A stretch of 64,000 bases of DNA, taken from positions 1-64,000 of the forward strand of contig NZ_JBHLWA010000010.1 in the NCBI RefSeq assembly GCF_042433085.1, written 5' to 3'. The notes below the pieces were generated by a model. That model had not been told where the DNA came from. It searched no databases and saw nothing but the letters and a program-made list of their open reading frames with translations. A program made the translations under genes and the position numbers. Below, in pieces: positions 61,768 to 64,000 of the stretch (positions within the stretch are counted from its first letter, which is position 1; each line of letters starts with the position of its first letter). The stretch is from Gallibacterium melopsittaci (lineage in GTDB: Bacteria; Pseudomonadota; Gammaproteobacteria; Enterobacterales; Pasteurellaceae).

Positions 61768-62766
61768 TTAGTGAATTTCTATTTCGCTAATATATTCACT
61801 CTGTAAATCCGCTATTGGTAAAGTCGAATTTGGCCAACTACGCACAAGTTGTACTTGCATTAAATCTAATGTATCTAAACCTGGCGTGGTATCTGGGGTA
61901 TATTGTTGGGCAATTCGAGCAAGTTGTGTTAAACCAAAGCTCGACTCAATGCTTGAGCTAATCACCGCCATCAAGCCTTGTTGATGTGCTTGTTCAATTA
62001 ACTGCACACATTTTTCTAATGAACCTACAAGAGTGGGTTTAATTACGATTGCAGTCACATTATTTTCAGCTTTCACTTGAAAATCAGGATCTCGCACCGT
62101 TTCATCCCACGCAATGGCAATCCCTGTATCCGCAGCAAATTGTAAACTCTCACTAGGCGTTTTACATGGTTCTTCAATAAATTGAATTCTCGCTCGATGT
62201 TCAGGTTTAACATATTTGGCAAACATTGCCGCTTTTGCTGGCGTCCAAGAACGATTTGCATCTAAACGAAGTTTCAGATCGGGAATCGCTTCTAAGAACA
62301 TATCTGCAATTAAACCATCACGATTAGCTTCATATAGCCCAACTTTAATTTTGGCTATTTTGTCACCAGGTAGCTGTTCTAATTCTGCATACAGTTCATC
62401 AGGATCGCCATAACATAATGGGGCAGTTTTAAAATTACCTTGTTCACCTAACTTCTCTTTTAGCTCAGCTAAGGCACAACTTAAACCAAAAGCAACAGAC
62501 GGATAGCAGCTTTCGAGTGATAATTTTTCATTACGAGATCGAGCTTGATCCCAGTTTTTAAGCCATTCAATCGCTTGTTGTTGTGCTTGTTCTAATGTTT
62601 CGTGGCTAAATTCAGGTAATGGGGCAATTTCGCCCCAACCTGAGTGTTCTCCACATTGAATCTGGACTAATAGACCTTCACGCTGTTTTAAAAAGCGATT
62701 GCGTAAAACAACTTGGGAATCCATTGGAATTTGATAACGATAGAGTTTATAACAGCGTTCGGTCAT
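61768..62766 (-). CDS. menC: o-Succinylbenzoate synthase
   Basis: Dehydrates SHCHC to o-succinylbenzoate in menaquinone synthesis. Enolase-superfamily barrel of 332 residues. IAKIKVGLYEA carries the two catalytic Lys residues, LRLDANRSW the first metal-binding Asp, IEEP the Glu, WDETV the third ligand, and IKPTLVGS the second Lys. Stands alone here, far from other men genes, with a good promoter at 62807-62835. Menaquinone serves anaerobic respiration, as does the DcuB carrier. Confidence 0.95.
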   Translation of the reverse strand: MTERCYKLYRYQIPMDSQVVLRNRFLKQREGLLVQIQCGEHSGWGEIAPLPEFSHETLEQAQQQAIEWLKNWDQARSRNEKLSLESCYPSVAFGLSCALAELKEKLGEQGNFKTAPLCYGDPDELYAELEQLPGDKIAKIKVGLYEANRDGLIADMFLEAIPDLKLRLDANRSWTPAKAAMFAKYVKPEHRARIQFIEEPCKTPSESLQFAADTGIAIAWDETVRDPDFQVKAENNVTAIVIKPTLVGSLEKCVQLIEQAHQQGLMAVISSSIESSFGLTQLARIAQQYTPDTTPGLDTLDLMQVQLVRSWPNSTLPIADLQSEYISEIEIH

Positions 62767-62806
62767 AATTTTTTCCTACAATAATGAGTAAATTTAGCAA
62801 GTGGCG

Positions 62807-62835
62807 AGTATAGCAATTAGGTGAAAATGCGACAA
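62807..62835 (-). promoter_or_regulatory. Promoter of menC with an inverted repeat over its -35
   Basis: Minus strand TTGTCG (plus 62830-62835), 17 bases, TATACT (plus 62807-62812), about 40 bases before the ATG. GCGACAAT (62829-62836), which includes the -35, has its complement ATTGTCGC at 62870-62877, enclosing a CTGG/CCAG stem (62844-62847 and 62854-62857). Confidence 0.65.
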
Positions 62836-62883
62836 TCACAAAACTGGGTGAGTCCAGCTAAAACAAAAAATTGTCGCTCTTTT

Positions 62884-62912
62884 TTGCATTTTGTAAGTAA
62901 TCGCAATAAACT
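62884..62912 (+). promoter_or_regulatory. Candidate promoter of queA
   Basis: TTGCAT (62884-62889), 17 bases, TAAACT (62907-62912). A transcript would begin near 62919 and run through the hairpin at 62939-62975 before reaching queA. Confidence 0.5.
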
Positions 62913-62938
62913 TAGCCACCAAACAAAAAGAGTACATA

Positions 62939-62975
62939 CGTTTCTTGAGTCAACATACACAAGAAACGGTTTTTT
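62939..62975 (+). terminator. Terminator-like hairpin in the queA leader
   Basis: CGTTTCTTG (62939-62947), 12-base loop, CAAGAAACG (62960-62968), one G, then six Ts (62970-62975). It lies only 23 bases before the queA start and after the likely queA promoter, so it should either attenuate queA or end a short RNA. Confidence 0.7.
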
Positions 62976-62998
62976 ATTGATAAAAAATAGGTAAACAT

Positions 62999-64000
62999 AT
63001 GCGTGTTGCAGATTTTTATTTTGATCTTCCTGATGAATTAATCGCACGCTATCCACAAAAAGAGAGAACCGCAAGCCGTCTATTAAAATTAGATGGCAAT
63101 AGTGGTGAGTTTTCACATCACCATTTTAAAGATGTCCTCTCATTTGTGAATGAGGGAGATCTGTTAGTCTTTAATAATACACGAGTTATTCCGGCCCGAA
63201 TTTATGGTAGAAAAAGTAGTGGTGGAAAATTAGAAGTCCTAATTGAACGTGTATTAGATGATAAAAGTTGTTTAGCTCATGTGCGTGCCTCTAAAGCACC
63301 AAAAGAAGGTAGTGAGTTAATTTTAGGGGAAGATAAACTTGGCGAGGGTAACGGCATTCGTGTAAAGATGTTAGGTCGTCAAGAGGCATTATTTCATCTG
63401 CAATTTGAGATCACAGGATCGTTATTTGATAGCTTACAACAAATCGGACATATTCCATTGCCGCCGTATATTGATCGTCCTGATGAGGATGCAGATCAAG
63501 AGCGTTATCAAACAGTTTATAGTAAAGTCCCTGGTGCAGTTGCTGCGCCAACAGCAGGCTTACATTTTGATGAAGAATTGTTAGCTGCATTGCGTGCAAA
63601 AGGGGTGAAGACTGCATTTGTCACATTACACGTTGGTGCAGGAACATTCCAACCAGTACGAGTAGAAAATATTGAAGATCACCATATGCACGCCGAGTAT
63701 GCGGAAGTGCCACAAGAGGTGGTGGATGCAGTATTAGCGACTAAAGCAGCGGGTAAGCGTGTGATTGCAGTAGGCACAACATCAGTACGATCCTTGGAGA
63801 GTGCTGCGTTAGCTGCAGAACAGCATCAAAGCGAACAGTTACTCGAACCATTTTTTGCGGATACCACCATTTTTATCTATCCAGGCAAAAAATTCCGTGT
63901 AGTAGATTGTTTAATTACTAATTTCCATTTGCCAGAATCTACCTTAATTATGTTGGTTTCTGCGTTCGCTGGTTATGACAATATTATGCGAGCGTATCGG
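62999..64000 (+). CDS. queA: tRNA preQ1(34) S-adenosylmethionine ribosyltransferase-isomerase (partial, right edge)
   Basis: Transfers and isomerises the ribosyl group of SAM onto preQ1-tRNA, the next-to-last step of queuosine synthesis. The frame runs from the ATG at 62999 (MRVADFYFDLP) for 334 codons to the window edge without a stop. PAGEFSHHHF-type start, VFNNTRVIPARIYG, GHIPLPPYI, AAPTAGLHF, THLHVG-like VTLHVGAGTFQPV, and ITNFHLPESTLIMLVSAFAG are all family signatures. Only about 20-30 residues should be missing. Confidence 0.96.
   Translation, partial: MRVADFYFDLPDELIARYPQKERTASRLLKLDGNSGEFSHHHFKDVLSFVNEGDLLVFNNTRVIPARIYGRKSSGGKLEVLIERVLDDKSCLAHVRASKAPKEGSELILGEDKLGEGNGIRVKMLGRQEALFHLQFEITGSLFDSLQQIGHIPLPPYIDRPDEDADQERYQTVYSKVPGAVAAPTAGLHFDEELLAALRAKGVKTAFVTLHVGAGTFQPVRVENIEDHHMHAEYAEVPQEVVDAVLATKAAGKRVIAVGTTSVRSLESAALAAEQHQSEQLLEPFFADTTIFIYPGKKFRVVDCLITNFHLPESTLIMLVSAFAGYDNIMRAYR

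Noticed and set aside
62919..62998. preQ1 riboswitch before queA
   Set aside because: The leader lacks the C-rich loop and A-rich tail of the preQ1-I class, and queA is not a typical target of that riboswitch in this lineage.
62817..63116. Minus-strand 99-codon frame across the menC-queA gap
   Set aside because: It overlaps the queA start and its leader on the other strand; the protein has no recognisable features.
1..64000. tRNA, rRNA, prophage or CRISPR loci
   Set aside because: All intergenic regions were read; none shows a cloverleaf with CCA-type ends, rRNA segments, phage structural genes or spaced repeats.

Overview
The window is a gene-dense stretch of a gammaproteobacterial chromosome, most likely Pasteurellaceae. 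The protein sequences, the low G+C, A/T-ending codons and gene orders such as dsbC-recJ fit that family. So does an inverted pair of the 9-bp Haemophilus-type DNA uptake signal (core AAGTGCGGT) between lpxA and lpxB. I do not assign a genus. I see no rRNA or tRNA gene, no CRISPR array and no prophage.

Layout. 1-72: the end of an IS3-family (IS150-like) insertion sequence running off the left edge. 111-8123 (minus): ychF-pth, pgsA, uvrC, then the envelope genes kdsB, a Trm112-like gene, lpxK and msbA. 8181-10601: comEC (DNA uptake). 10970-13529 (plus): dksA, pcnB and folK; pcnB can only be read from an AUU start codon. 13615-21050 (minus): glnE, mtnN, a DsbA-like gene, recJ, dsbC, rnhB. 21050-36784 (minus): the long conserved cluster that in transcription order reads radA, rpsB-tsf, pyrH, frr, dxr, uppS, cdsA, rseP, bamA, skp, lpxD, fabZ, lpxA, lpxB, rnhB. 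36789-37847: a CYTH triphosphatase, divergent from a phosphate-transport pair (DUF47 protein and Pit permease), followed by ygiM-like, cca and a Nif3-like gene. 42624-42989 is a gene-poor stretch full of nested inverted repeats. Then tdk (minus), dapF-DUF484-xerC-yigB (plus) and a DcuB-type C4-dicarboxylate carrier.

The right-hand third is core DNA with accessory insertions: a Schlafen/AlbA-type ATP-binding regulator carrying five exact 12-bp repeats (48369-50393), the yciI-yciA-yciB-yciC group, dsbD, a Fic/VbhA-type toxin-antitoxin module bracketed by two nearly identical terminators (54376-55409), a YidE-type transporter and a divergent SbmA/YddA-type ABC protein. It ends with hisGD behind a classical histidine attenuator (leader peptide with five His codons), menC, and the start of queA, which runs off the right edge.

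How the genes work together. The dominant theme is envelope assembly. LpxA/D/B/K and KdsB make lipid A and activated Kdo, MsbA flips the lipid A core, Skp and BamA handle outer-membrane proteins, RseP serves the envelope stress response, and CdsA, PgsA, UppS and Dxr supply phospholipid and isoprenoid carriers. DsbC, DsbD and the DsbA-like protein form a periplasmic thiol network. DksA, RpsB/Tsf/Frr, Pth, YchF, PcnB and Cca cover growth control, translation and RNA 3'-end metabolism. UvrC, RecJ, RadA, XerC, RnhB and ComEC cover DNA repair, recombination and uptake. The points most worth a second look are the AUU-started pcnB, the Fic module and its duplicated terminators, the repeat-bearing AlbA regulator, the structured element at 42.7-42.9 kb, and a Cca whose HD domain has lost its metal-binding residues.
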